From: Bacillota bacterium
GTDB taxonomy: Bacteria > Bacillota > Clostridia > TANB77 > CAG-465
Length of the DNA stretch: 43,377 bases
Direction of reading: 5' to 3'
NCBI GenBank assembly: GCA_023460515.1
Contig: JAEWPS010000015.1
Span: 1 to 43,377 of the forward strand
Below the pieces are notes generated by a model. It searched no databases, had not been told where the DNA came from, and saw nothing but the letters and a program-made list of their open reading frames with translations. The translations under genes were made by a program, and so were the position numbers. Below, piece by piece: positions 15,971 through 24,775 of the stretch (position 1 is its first letter; each line of letters begins with the position of its first letter).

Positions 15971-17299
15971 ATGGCAAAGAAGAAAACGAGCAAAAGCATC
16001 CCCCTGCCTATCCTCATCTTGATTTGCGCCGTTTTGCTCTTTGCCGCATACAACAGCTTTTCTACACTGGCGCTTGGGCTTTGGGGCGACAGTGTCATGG
16101 GTACGGTGGACAGCTATGACAGCCGATTGGATGATAGGAGTGCGGGAGAAAACCGCTCCCGCACCGTTTCCAAGGGCTATTGGTTTCTGGTAAACGGCAA
16201 GGAATATCGGGGCTATGTGATATATGGCAGCGATGAGGCGTGGCCGAACTTGGACGAGGGCGAAACGCGCTCCGAACGCATCCGCTACCTTGGCTTTTTC
16301 CCTCATGTGAATAAGCCCGCCATGCTGTGCGAATTTAGCGAGATGGGCGAAGTGGCAATTATTTACCACATTCTCGCCCCTATCGGTTATCTGCTTTTGC
16401 TGCTGCTTGTTATACGCACAGCCAGAGGCGGGAAAAAGATGAAATTAGCGGCGAGAAAGCCCGCCGCGCCTCATATAATTGAAGTAAGGAGTGATACGGA
16501 TATGTTTTGTCGGGGTTGTGGAAACAAGATTACGGAGGGTATGACTTTCTGTTCGAGCTGCGGCACAAAAATACAAGAAAACGCCCCCGATGTGTGTAAA
16601 GCTTGCGGTGCAGAGCTGCCGGAGGAAGTTGAATTCTGCATCGGCTGTGGAGCGGCGGTGAATTTGAGAACGCCGGAGCCGATGGAGGTAAGCCAAGCGG
16701 CAGCTTCTGCACCCCCACAAAGCGGCGCGGGGCTAATCGGCTTTTCCGACAGGTGTAATTCGCTGGAGATAATGACCGCAGCGCAGAAAAATAAAAAATT
16801 CTCCATTGGCTGTATGTGGATATTGGTTTTCGTGCCGCTCATCGGCTTTCCTGTCGCCGGTCTGCTGATGGACGATTTCCCCTTTGTTGAATCCCTTGTT
16901 ATCGGTGTGGGCATCGCTCTTGTCATGCTGATAATTAATTTGCTGGCGCTGCGAAGGACCAAGCAGCCCCTGTGGGAGGGCGTGGTCGTCAATAAGTACA
17001 GCAAGGAAAAAAGCGAGCATAGGGGCGGCGAGGATGATAATTACAGAACCTATACGGAATATACCACAATTATCAACACCGATGCGGGCAAGAAAAAGAC
17101 CATCGTGGAAAAGGACAGTGGGCGGCATATGTACGATTATCTCTCCGTTGGCGACAGGGTGCGGTTTCATCCAAGATTCGGTACATACGAGAAATACGAT
17201 AAATCCAAAGACCGCATCATCTACTGTAATGTATGTTCCATGATAAATCCCATACAAAATGACCGCTGCAAGAGGTGTAATAACCTGTTATTCAAATAA
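15971..17299 (+). CDS. DUF3592-like membrane protein fused to zinc-ribbon protein
   Basis: The 442-residue product is in two parts. The N-terminal part has a membrane segment (about residues 11-30), an extracellular domain resembling DUF3592 (MGTVDSYDSR...GYWFLVNGKEYRGY) and a second membrane segment (about 129-147). The second part begins near Met178 and has three CxxC knuckles and pairs (FCRGCG, FCSSCG, VCKACG, FCIGCG), two more hydrophobic segments, another DUF3592-like beta domain and a final C-x2-C/C-x2-C ribbon. AAGGAG lies 10 nt before the in-frame ATG 16502 (Met178), so the second part may also be made alone. This could be a fusion of two formerly separate genes. Function unknown. Confidence 0.6.
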   Translation: MAKKKTSKSIPLPILILICAVLLFAAYNSFSTLALGLWGDSVMGTVDSYDSRLDDRSAGENRSRTVSKGYWFLVNGKEYRGYVIYGSDEAWPNLDEGETRSERIRYLGFFPHVNKPAMLCEFSEMGEVAIIYHILAPIGYLLLLLLVIRTARGGKKMKLAARKPAAPHIIEVRSDTDMFCRGCGNKITEGMTFCSSCGTKIQENAPDVCKACGAELPEEVEFCIGCGAAVNLRTPEPMEVSQAAASAPPQSGAGLIGFSDRCNSLEIMTAAQKNKKFSIGCMWILVFVPLIGFPVAGLLMDDFPFVESLVIGVGIALVMLIINLLALRRTKQPLWEGVVVNKYSKEKSEHRGGEDDNYRTYTEYTTIINTDAGKKKTIVEKDSGRHMYDYLSVGDRVRFHPRFGTYEKYDKSKDRIIYCNVCSMINPIQNDRCKRCNNLLFK

Positions 17300-17313
17300 G
17301 GAGGCTTTTTATA

Positions 17314-17673
17314 ATGGAGAGATTCGATACCATGCTGGAAGCGGCGGAGTTTGCCGCCACAATATGCAAGAGCTGGAACTTTGCCACTTCCAACGATAGA
17401 TACGACGCAAAAGGCTTGCTGGTGCTTGCCGAGACAAGCGACAGTGAAAACCCCATCGATGAGGACAGCTTTTACGTGGTTTCGCCCGCCGGAGCCATCG
17501 GCTTATGTGAGGACGGCGAGGACATCGACTGGCTGTTTCTGTCCGATAATGCACCGAATGAGGATTTGCCGCTCACATACCAAGCTGCCCCGCAGATAAG
17601 ATTCTGCCTCAAATGCGGCACTCCCGTTGTTCCAGCCGCACGTTTTCGCGGAAAGTGCGGCAATAGACTATGA
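17314..17673 (+). CDS. Small protein with degenerate C-terminal zinc ribbon
   Basis: The product has 119 residues, and AAGGAGG lies about 10 nt before the ATG and 14 nt after the previous stop. The N-terminal 90 residues are acidic and soluble. The C-terminus has FCLKCG (Cys98, Cys101) and then FRGKCG (Arg112, Cys115). In a normal ribbon Arg112 would be Cys. A change from TGC to CGC would explain it, so the metal site is likely incomplete. The family is not recognised. It is the last gene of the envelope run and is followed by a terminator. Confidence 0.5.
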   Translation: MERFDTMLEAAEFAATICKSWNFATSNDRYDAKGLLVLAETSDSENPIDEDSFYVVSPAGAIGLCEDGEDIDWLFLSDNAPNEDLPLTYQAAPQIRFCLKCGTPVVPAARFRGKCGNRL

Positions 17674-17722
17674 GACATCTTTGAATAATACAGAAGAATT
17701 TTAAAATGTGGCATAATAGTTA

Positions 17723-17764
17723 AGACGAACAGGCAGTTTTACCTGCTGTCTGTTCGTCTTTTAT
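17723..17764. terminator. Terminator after the envelope gene run
   Basis: AGACGAACAG (17723-17732) pairs perfectly with CTGTTCGTCT (17750-17759); an inner GCAG/CTGC extends the stem. A T-rich stretch (TTTTATATCGTCTTTTT) follows on the plus strand. The leftward gene ending at 17885 could use the same hairpin less well. Confidence 0.8.
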
Positions 17765-17884
17765 ATCGTCTTTTTATATCATTCTTTTTTCCGTATTCAG
17801 TTTACCTTGACCCTCGGTTCACAAGTTGTCTTTATGACTACTTGTATTTCTGCCTGCGGAATTTTTATTGTGAATGCTCATAGA

Positions 17885-18850
17885 TTATGAAATTTGAAGT
17901 GCAGGCACTAATGCCGTAAAGCCATTGTCCCCTTCGCCATCGCCGCCCTTTGATTGAAGATGATCTGCTTCACCTCCCGAGACTATTCCTTCCAGACAGT
18001 ATATCGGCTGCATGTAAGGCTGCTCGTCAATAGAGCTTACATCGGCATAATATACGATATTATATTCGTTTATTTCCGCCTGTTCGTATGCTGACATCAC
18101 ATTAACTGAAGCTTCTCCGGCTTTAAGCTTATTAACTGCTTCATCCAGGCTGATAATTGTCTCCTCTTGATAGGGAATGATATCTTTATACTGCTTTTTA
18201 ATCCCTGCTACATTCCCATCACCATCCAGGGAAACAACAAATCTTGATACTCCATAAACGCTCTTACCATTGATAATAGGATAGAAATATACATCATATG
18301 CTACAGCAATCGGATCAGATGCCGTACCGTCTTCAGAGGGCGCCATGGAATATTCAACAGGCACAACTTTAATATCAGTGAACATGTCCAGGTCAACCTC
18401 ATGAACTTTCGCAATATCACTAGCCAGGGACTTGCACTCATCTTTACTTATCCTTGATGGAATGGGTGAATAAATATTTTCCTGAACTGCTTTGTTGGTG
18501 TAAGTCCAGAACCCGTTGCTTTCATCAACCTCTAATATCACATTTTCAGAAGCCGAGTAATTTCTGTTCCCATCATTTGTAAAGTTTTGAACTGTATCAA
18601 ACTGATCGTTTAAGTGCTGACGAACTTTTTTAATGTCGGGAGTTACAAACTTATACGTCATAACCGTTTGGGTTTTCTGCAAATCCTCTGCCAGCTGATC
18701 GCCAATCGAATATGTAGCATCAGGAGATTCTACGCTACCCGTTTTAGGTAAATCCAGTTCAGGGTAAGAAATATCTTTATTCTGCTTCTGGCATCCTGAA
18801 AGTACAGCCAAGCAGATAATGAATGATAACATTGCACGAATTTTTTTCAT
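17885..18850 (-). CDS. Lipoprotein with possible YycH/YycI- or PepSY-like fold
   Basis: On the minus strand AGGAGG lies 5 nt before the second of two adjacent ATGs, so I start at 18850 (321 residues) rather than 18853. The signal peptide ends in the lipobox LSGC. The mature part has pairs of domains with ISKDECKSLASDIAK and ISLDEAVNKLKAGEA helices followed by strands. This is a pattern seen in PepSY-like and YycI-like periplasm-facing proteins, but I cannot fix the family. VYGVSRFVVSLDGDGNVAGI is a typical beta hairpin of that type. It is alone on this strand. A palindrome lies about 70 nt upstream. Confidence 0.55.
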   Translation of the reverse strand: MKKIRAMLSFIICLAVLSGCQKQNKDISYPELDLPKTGSVESPDATYSIGDQLAEDLQKTQTVMTYKFVTPDIKKVRQHLNDQFDTVQNFTNDGNRNYSASENVILEVDESNGFWTYTNKAVQENIYSPIPSRISKDECKSLASDIAKVHEVDLDMFTDIKVVPVEYSMAPSEDGTASDPIAVAYDVYFYPIINGKSVYGVSRFVVSLDGDGNVAGIKKQYKDIIPYQEETIISLDEAVNKLKAGEASVNVMSAYEQAEINEYNIVYYADVSSIDEQPYMQPIYCLEGIVSGGEADHLQSKGGDGEGDNGFTALVPALQIS

Positions 18851-18916
18851 CATAACCTCCTATACACGTCAAAATTTTTGGTTAAATTATCCTGAAGCTA
18901 AGTTCATGCTTACGGC

Positions 18917-18930
18917 TCTCTACGTAGAGA
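18917..18930. promoter_or_regulatory. Perfect 14-bp palindrome in the divergent intergenic region
   Basis: TCTCTACGTAGAGA is its own reverse complement. It lies between the leftward lipoprotein (start 18850) and luxS (start 19219), about 67 nt upstream of the lipoprotein. It may be an operator or a hairpin in the leader. The rest of this 368-nt stretch is AT-rich with no gene. Confidence 0.35.
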
Positions 18931-19119
18931 ACTTTATCAAAAAAAATCTCTTTTTTCCATCTATAAAAACAAATTAAATTTATCTTAATTATTTATCGGA
19001 AGATATTGGAATATGCTTTAGCAATTTAAGCTTTAACTCTCACACATAATTTACCCTTATCATTTTTTGTGAATTGCTATTCTAAAAATCAAAATAAAAT
19101 CCACAAAACCTCATACCTA

Positions 19120-19128
19120 TGCTATAAT
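19120..19128 (+). promoter_or_regulatory. Extended -10 promoter upstream of luxS
   Basis: TGCTATAAT is an extended -10 element (TGnTATAAT). The -35 region at the right distance is poor, as is common for extended -10 promoters. It would give a leader of about 85 nt before luxS. I saw no riboswitch fold in that leader. Confidence 0.4.
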
Positions 19129-19218
19129 TCTTAACATAAGATAATCCATTATCCATTCCCCCATAGTCATACAGGCTACTATAATAACAAAGAATATAAC
19201 TGAAAGGCAGGTAACAGA

Positions 19219-19698
19219 ATGAAACAAATCGCAAGCTTTACCATTGATCATATGAAATTACTTCCCGGTTTTTATGTCTCAAGGAAGGACCGGATCGGGA
19301 ATGAGACCATCACAACCTTTGATATCCGAATGACCCGCCCTAATTATGAGCCCGTAATGCAGACAGGGGAAATGCATACCATCGAACACCTGGCTGCAAC
19401 CTATTTGCGCAATCAGCCGGAATTCACCGACAAAGTAATCTATTTTGGACCCATGGGCTGTCGTACCGGCTTTTATTTATTACTGGGAGGAGATTATGAC
19501 TCTAAAGAAATTCTTCCCCTCATAGTCGAAACCTATGAATTCATCCGGGATTTTACCGGAGACATTCCCGGCGCCACTCCTGAAAACTGCGGGAATTACT
19601 CCGACATGGACCTGGAGAAGGCCAAATACTATGCAGGCCGCTTCCTTGACGAAATTCTCTATAAGATTACGGAAGAACATCTGGTATATCCGGCTTAG
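19219..19698 (+). CDS. luxS: S-ribosylhomocysteine lyase LuxS
   Basis: The product has 159 residues, the usual length, and GAAAGGCAGG precedes the ATG. The metal site His53-x2-Glu56-His57 lies in HTIEHL, the catalytic Cys81 in GPMGCRTGF, and the third metal ligand Cys124 in ENCGNY. The enzyme cleaves S-ribosylhomocysteine into homocysteine and DPD, the precursor of autoinducer-2, as part of the activated methyl cycle in the cytosol. No pfs/mtnN or methionine gene sits beside it here, so it is transcribed alone or with nearby genes of unknown role. A member of the AI-2E transporter family lies about 5 kb away. The name of that family does not prove AI-2 export. Confidence 0.97.
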   Translation: MKQIASFTIDHMKLLPGFYVSRKDRIGNETITTFDIRMTRPNYEPVMQTGEMHTIEHLAATYLRNQPEFTDKVIYFGPMGCRTGFYLLLGGDYDSKEILPLIVETYEFIRDFTGDIPGATPENCGNYSDMDLEKAKYYAGRFLDEILYKITEEHLVYPA

Positions 19699-19810
19699 TG
19701 CATACCTCATCACCATCGAAAGTCATCAGTATCAGAAGACTTCGGCTGTTTAGTGTATCTTTCGCGCTCAGATGAATATAATGTATTGAGTATGTATAAT
19801 GGGAGAAGCT

Positions 19811-20482
19811 ATGGCAAACCGAGACTATTTACACACAGCTGAGATCATGAAAGCATCCTTGCCCTATTTTGACTCCGCAACCAGAACACGTATGGAATTC
19901 TTCAGCAAGGTGTTTGATCTAATGGGACATCTCGGCGCTGTAACCGGCCGCAATAGTATGGTTGCCTGTGGCTATGAACAATCCAGTATCGATGTCGAGG
20001 GTTTATTAAACGGGATCCGCCCTTTATGCAGCAACAGGGAAAGAGATTTTGTTGACCGCATTCTGAATATATTTAACATGAGGCGAATGTTTGAGATGTA
20101 CAATAATCTGATGAGTACCATGAATGCCATGCAGGGATTTGAAGGTTTTTCCTTTACGGATGATAGCCCGAGCGATGATACCGATACGGTCACAGGCAAC
20201 TTTACAGGCTCAAACTTCGAATCCATCTTCCGGGAGGAAGATCCGGATACCTCGGATTCAGAGCCTTCTTTCTCTTCCGGGGAGTTCTTTTCGGAAGAGA
20301 GCCAGAAAACTCCGGACAAAGGCAATTCCTTTGCACCGAATAATGCTATGTTTGAAATGCTGAAGACAATGGTTCCTCCGGAGCAGGCAAGCACCTTCGA
20401 AAACTTAAGAATGCTTTTAGGCACAATGTCATATGATGGTAATAGTAAATCTGATGATAGCGAGGAGCATGACAATGGCTGA
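19811..20482 (+). CDS. Uncharacterised acidic protein, pair member 1
   Basis: GGGAGA lies just before ATG 19811, which I prefer to ATG 19799; the product is 223 residues. The N-terminal half is helical (LHTAEIMKASLPYFDSATRT, MEFFSKVFDLMGHL). A long acidic, Ser/Asp-rich low-complexity stretch follows (about residues 112-175). The C-terminus is a helical module (AMFEMLKTMVPPEQASTFEN). That module resembles one in the next gene (MIEILTKNMTPKEKSQFEMI). There is no signal peptide or membrane segment. I do not recognise the family. The overlapping gene arrangement and the shared module suggest the two products interact or arose by duplication. Confidence 0.5.
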   Translation: MANRDYLHTAEIMKASLPYFDSATRTRMEFFSKVFDLMGHLGAVTGRNSMVACGYEQSSIDVEGLLNGIRPLCSNRERDFVDRILNIFNMRRMFEMYNNLMSTMNAMQGFEGFSFTDDSPSDDTDTVTGNFTGSNFESIFREEDPDTSDSEPSFSSGEFFSEESQKTPDKGNSFAPNNAMFEMLKTMVPPEQASTFENLRMLLGTMSYDGNSKSDDSEEHDNG

Positions 20483-20753
20483 TACATCCTGGACCAACCA
20501 CCCCAAATTAAATAATATTGACCCCCGGAAGCTGGCAATTCTTCTGGACTTGATGAAGGAAGCCGATGGAAAATCGATGGATAAATTACTCCCTTTATTA
20601 ATGAACACCAATAAACGGCTTCAGCAGCAAAACCTGGCTTTTTCAAAGGATGAGAGTGATGTTATGATTGAAATTCTTACCAAAAACATGACACCGAAGG
20701 AAAAATCTCAGTTTGAAATGATCAAGAAAATGATGGCCACCAGAAAGACTTAA
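20475..20753 (+). CDS. Uncharacterised small helical protein, pair member 2
   Basis: ATG 20475 overlaps the previous gene's stop by 8 nt and has GAGGAG 8 nt upstream, so translation is coupled. The 92-residue product is helical: DPRKLAILLDLMKEADGKSM, then LLPLLMNTNKRL, and a C-terminal module VMIEILTKNMTPKEKSQFEM. The module matches the end of the upstream partner in pattern (M-x-E-x-L, then P-x-E, then F-E-x-[LI]). No known domain is recognised. A hairpin terminator shared with the convergent glgP gene follows. Confidence 0.5.
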   Translation: MADTSWTNHPKLNNIDPRKLAILLDLMKEADGKSMDKLLPLLMNTNKRLQQQNLAFSKDESDVMIEILTKNMTPKEKSQFEMIKKMMATRKT

Positions 20754-20777
20754 GAAAGATACAATATTTTAGACCAC

Positions 20778-20808
20778 AAGCGGCACAACAAAATGTGCCG
20801 CTTGTTAT
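20778..20808. terminator. Terminator between convergent genes
   Basis: AAGCGGCACA (20778-20787) pairs perfectly with TGTGCCGCTT (20794-20803) between the plus-strand gene pair ending at 20753 and glgP ending at 20836. It has GTTATTAT on one side and GTGGTCTAAA on the other. It can serve both strands. Confidence 0.7.
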
Positions 20809-20835
20809 TATGCTCTGCTATTATATCCGCACGGA

Positions 20836-23178
20836 TCAGTTCCAAATCTCATCCGCATAGTCACGAATGGTTCTGTCACTGGAGAATTTGCCGGCATTCA
20901 CCGTATTGATAAAACATTTTCTTCTGAACTCATAGGTATCGGAGTAATCCCTGTTCGCTTTCAGTTTTGCTTCGCAATAAGGAATAAAGTCCAGCAGGAG
21001 GTAATAATGATCCGGCTTATGCCAATGGGCTCCCTGCAGGATGGCCTGATGAAGCTCCTCGAACATTCCGGTTCCGCCGTCGTCAAAGGTTCCGTCGATC
21101 AAGGTATCCACCACTTTCTTAATCCTCGGATTTTGCTCATACAGTTCCCGAGGCTGGTAAGTGTCACGGATTTTCTCAATATCCTCCACTCTTGCACCGA
21201 AGATATAGTTGTTCTCCTCCCCCGCCTGCTCTACGATCTCGACATTAGCACCGTCATAGGTACCAAGGGTCACTGCACCGTTAAGCATGAATTTCATGTT
21301 GCCCGTTCCCGAGGCCTCAGTTCCCGCTGTAGAAATCTGCTCCGAGATATCCGCAGCCGGGGTCAGCTTCTCCGCATAGGATACATTGTAATTGGAGACA
21401 AATACCACCTGAAGCTTATCCCTCATCTCTTCATCCCGGTTAATCATTGCCGCAATTTCATTAATATATTTAATAATAGCCTTAGCTCTGAAATAGCCGG
21501 GTGCAGCTTTTGCACCGAACAGGAAGAGTGTTGGGTTAAATTCCTTAATTCTGCCCTCCTTCAGGCCGTAATAAATATCCAGTATGGAAAATGCATTCAG
21601 CAACTGACGCTTATATTCATGGAGCCGCTTCACCTGAATATCGAACAGGAACTCCGGATTCACCCGGAGGGTCTCCCTCCTATAGATATAATCTGCCAGC
21701 TGTCTCTTCTTAATTCTCTTAATATCATCATACTGTTTCATAATCGCCCTGTCATCGGCAAATTTCTCCAGCTCCTTTAAGCGATCCAGATCCGTAATCC
21801 AGGAATTTCCGATTTTATCAGTAATAAAGCCGGAAAGCTCCATATTGGCCAGGGCCAGCCACCGGCGCTGTGTGATACCGTTGGTCTTGTTGTTAAAGCG
21901 CTGGGGATACAGCTCATACCATTCCTTTAACACATCCTGTTTCAGAATTTCCGTATGAAGCTTTGCCACGCCATTGATGGAGTGGCTCGCATAAATTGCA
22001 AGCCTTGCCATATGAACGGTGCCCTGATCGAGGATAAGGTAGGGCTTCCTCTCTTCGGGCGTTCCCTTGCCAAGGACTTTTAATTCTCTGATTAATGCCC
22101 TCTGAAGCATCACTACATATTTATAGACACCCGGAATCACTGATTTGAATAATCCGGTATTCCATTTCTCAAGCGCCTCACTCATCACCGTATGATTGGT
22201 ATAGGCAAAGATCTCTTTTGCAATCCCAAGTGCCATGGGGAAGGTCATTCCCTCGTTCTCCACCATCAGGCGAATAAACTCCGGTATGGCAACCACCGGA
22301 TGGGTATCATTAAGCTGGAAGGCATATTCTCTGCTAAAATGGCCAAAGTCCTCCCCATGCTTCCTCTTATATCTGGCAATCACATCCTGAAGCGTTGCCG
22401 AGGAGAAGAAATATTCCTGCTTCAGCCTTAATTTCTTCCCTTCCTCCGTACTGTCGTTGGGATAGAGCAGGCTGCTGATGGCTTCCGCTTCATTTCTTGC
22501 CTTATTTGCCTCATCGTATTTCTGCTCATTGAACAGCTCAAAGTTAAAGCTCTCCAGGGGCTCGGCCTGCCATAAGCGCAGGGTGTTCACCTTCCGGCCG
22601 CCAAATCCGATTACAGGGGTATCATAGGGCACCGCATAGACCGACTGGTTCTTGTAATCAATGCGGACCCTCTCCGCCTCCTTCCGTACCGACCAGGGAT
22701 CGCCAAAGCGCTGCCAATCATCCGGAAGTTCTTTCTGGAAACCATCCTCAAAATACTGCTCGAACAAACCATATTGATACCGTATCCCGTACCCGTGAAG
22801 AGTGATCCCCAGCGTCGCACCGGAATCCAGAAAGCAGGCTGCCAGACGGCCCAAACCGCCGTTACCCAGAGCCGCATCCGGGGTATCTTCAAAGACCCGG
22901 ATATCAATATTGTTTTCCTCCATCAACTGTGCAAACTGGTCAAACAGGCCCATATTATACAAATTGCTGTACACCAGCCGCCCGATCAAAAACTCAGCGG
23001 ACAGATAGCATACCTTCTTATCCGAGGACTCCAGCCCCCAGTCCTTCCCCAGGCTCCTCATCGCCGCCCTGGATACCGCATCATAAAGCTGCACTGTGGT
23101 TGCATCCTTCATTGTCTTTCCATAGTTCAAATCAAGTATTGCTGCTGTATCTGCTTTAAAATTGCTATTACTAACCAT
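20836..23178 (-). CDS. glgP: Glycogen/maltodextrin phosphorylase
   Basis: I start at ATG 23178 (780 residues), which has AAAGGGGGAAGAAG upstream; the frame is open further but with no good site. The protein has GGLGRLAACFLDS and HGYGIRYQYGLFEQ in the N-terminal half, and the pyridoxal phosphate lysine region EASGTGNMKFMLNGA in the C-terminal half. These are diagnostic of GT35 alpha-glucan phosphorylases. The enzyme releases glucose-1-phosphate from alpha-1,4-glucans using phosphate. It is the last gene of a leftward cluster and starts 19 nt after the malQ stop, so phosphorylase and glucanotransferase are made together for glycogen or maltodextrin use. Confidence 0.95.
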   Translation of the reverse strand: MVSNSNFKADTAAILDLNYGKTMKDATTVQLYDAVSRAAMRSLGKDWGLESSDKKVCYLSAEFLIGRLVYSNLYNMGLFDQFAQLMEENNIDIRVFEDTPDAALGNGGLGRLAACFLDSGATLGITLHGYGIRYQYGLFEQYFEDGFQKELPDDWQRFGDPWSVRKEAERVRIDYKNQSVYAVPYDTPVIGFGGRKVNTLRLWQAEPLESFNFELFNEQKYDEANKARNEAEAISSLLYPNDSTEEGKKLRLKQEYFFSSATLQDVIARYKRKHGEDFGHFSREYAFQLNDTHPVVAIPEFIRLMVENEGMTFPMALGIAKEIFAYTNHTVMSEALEKWNTGLFKSVIPGVYKYVVMLQRALIRELKVLGKGTPEERKPYLILDQGTVHMARLAIYASHSINGVAKLHTEILKQDVLKEWYELYPQRFNNKTNGITQRRWLALANMELSGFITDKIGNSWITDLDRLKELEKFADDRAIMKQYDDIKRIKKRQLADYIYRRETLRVNPEFLFDIQVKRLHEYKRQLLNAFSILDIYYGLKEGRIKEFNPTLFLFGAKAAPGYFRAKAIIKYINEIAAMINRDEEMRDKLQVVFVSNYNVSYAEKLTPAADISEQISTAGTEASGTGNMKFMLNGAVTLGTYDGANVEIVEQAGEENNYIFGARVEDIEKIRDTYQPRELYEQNPRIKKVVDTLIDGTFDDGGTGMFEELHQAILQGAHWHKPDHYYLLLDFIPYCEAKLKANRDYSDTYEFRRKCFINTVNAGKFSSDRTIRDYADEIWN

Positions 23179-23197
23179 TCTTCTTCCCCCTTTCGGG

Positions 23198-24739
23198 CTA
23201 TACCGCCGCCTCCTCTTTGTTCTCCGGTACCCCTGGAGCTCTGTTAAAGAGCAGTGCATATTCCGATAGCATCTCTTCCCTTAGTTCCTTGTACTGACTT
23301 CGTTTGATGCGCCATTGCCAGTTCTTTCCCATGGTTGACGGGAAATTCATTCTAGCCTTATTGTCCAGCAGAAGCAGATCCTGCATCTGCACAATAACCA
23401 CGTCCGCAATACAGGAATAGAGAGCCCGGAGGATGGCAAAGGGCAGCTCCTCCCTCGTACCGGCATTAAAATAACGTAACACAAATTCCAGCTCTTCTTC
23501 CTTAAAATGCTTCAAAAAGCCAACCAGGGTTTCATTATCATGGGTTCCGATATAGGCAACCAGATTGGTATCCTTATAATTATGAGGTAAGTACTCATGG
23601 TCCGGCGGTCCCTCCAACCCGAACATCAATACCTTCATACCTGGAAAGCCGGTCTCCTGAATCAGAGCACGCACTTTAGGTGTGATCACCCCGAGATCTT
23701 CCGCAATGATCTTTGCCTTCCCAATGGATTCCTTAATCACATCCGTCAGCTTCCTCCCGGGCCCAGGAAGCCAGCACCCTCCGGCCGCCGTGGTATTGGA
23801 GGCGGGAATGGAATAATAATTCACAACTCCGATAAAATGATCGATACGGATAACGTCATACAGGTGGGAGGATATCTTCATCCGTTCCCTCCACCAGAGA
23901 AAGTCCTGCTTCTCCATCACATCCCAGCGATACAGCGGGTTCCCCCAACGTTGTCCGTCTGCGGAGAAAAGATCCGGCGGAACTCCGGCCACATTCACCG
24001 GCCTCCTCTTCTCATCCAGCTCAAACAGCTCCCCATGCACCCAGACATCGGAGCTGTCCTCCGATACGTACAGGGGAATATCACCGATGATCCGTATTCC
24101 GGCCTCATTTGCATAGCTCTTTACCCTATCCCACTGTTCCCGGAACTTAAATTGGCAAAATTCCCAGAAATCAATTTCCTGCGCCAACTGCTTTATGTAC
24201 CTGGTCACGGCCTTCTCTCTGCGGAAGCGGATATCCTCATCCCACAAAGACCATTCCTTCTGCCCGAAATGCCCCTTCACCGCCATATAAAGGCTGTAGT
24301 CTCTGAGCCAGAATCTATTTTCCTTTTGAAAGCTTCTGAATTCCTTCGTGCTCTTTAAGCTGCTCCGGGAAAAAGCTTTCTTTAAAATATCAAACCTGTA
24401 CTTATAGATTGCCGCATAATCAATCCGGTCCGTTCTCTTATACCATTTTGGCTCCTTTAATTCTTCCTCTTGAAGCAAGCCCTCCTTAACCAGTATATCC
24501 AAATCAATAAAATAAGGGTTCCCGGCAAATGCCGAGAAAGACTGGTACGGGCTGTCACCAAAGCTGGTCGGCCCCACCGGCAGTACCTGCCAGTACCGGC
24601 AGCCGGTTCTTTTTAAAAAGTCCACAAAACGAAAGCTCTCTTCTCCCAAGGTACCGATGCCGTACCGGGAAGGCAATGCGCTGACGGGCATCAATATTCC
24701 TGCTCCCCGTTCAAGCTCTTGCTTTACCAAAGTCGTCAT
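23198..24739 (-). CDS. malQ: 4-alpha-glucanotransferase (amylomaltase)
   Basis: The product has 513 residues, and GGAGGG lies about 5 nt before the ATG. Family motifs are clear: GAGILMPVSALPSRYGIG at the start, YWQVLPVGPTSFGDSPYQSF, the nucleophile region DVIRIDHF, the acid EDLGVITP and the third acid in IGTHDNET. This is a GH77 enzyme that transfers glucan segments between maltodextrins, lengthening them for phosphorylase. The pairing with glgP fits that pathway. It acts in the cytosol and has no signal peptide. It lies 36 nt downstream of the transporter-family gene. Confidence 0.95.
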   Translation of the reverse strand: MTTLVKQELERGAGILMPVSALPSRYGIGTLGEESFRFVDFLKRTGCRYWQVLPVGPTSFGDSPYQSFSAFAGNPYFIDLDILVKEGLLQEEELKEPKWYKRTDRIDYAAIYKYRFDILKKAFSRSSLKSTKEFRSFQKENRFWLRDYSLYMAVKGHFGQKEWSLWDEDIRFRREKAVTRYIKQLAQEIDFWEFCQFKFREQWDRVKSYANEAGIRIIGDIPLYVSEDSSDVWVHGELFELDEKRRPVNVAGVPPDLFSADGQRWGNPLYRWDVMEKQDFLWWRERMKISSHLYDVIRIDHFIGVVNYYSIPASNTTAAGGCWLPGPGRKLTDVIKESIGKAKIIAEDLGVITPKVRALIQETGFPGMKVLMFGLEGPPDHEYLPHNYKDTNLVAYIGTHDNETLVGFLKHFKEEELEFVLRYFNAGTREELPFAILRALYSCIADVVIVQMQDLLLLDNKARMNFPSTMGKNWQWRIKRSQYKELREEMLSEYALLFNRAPGVPENKEEAAV

Positions 24740-24775
24740 AACATCCCTCCACTTTTTAAAAACAACAGAAACAGT

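Noticed and set aside
19129..19218. SAM- or SAH-type riboswitch in the luxS leader
   Set aside because: The leader is short and AT-rich and shows none of the conserved cores or a multi-stem junction.
21007..21780. Long plus-strand frames opposite glgP, malQ and other genes (for example 21007-21780 and 23597-24358)
   Set aside because: They lie wholly inside confident genes on the other strand and show no family motifs, as expected for shadow frames.
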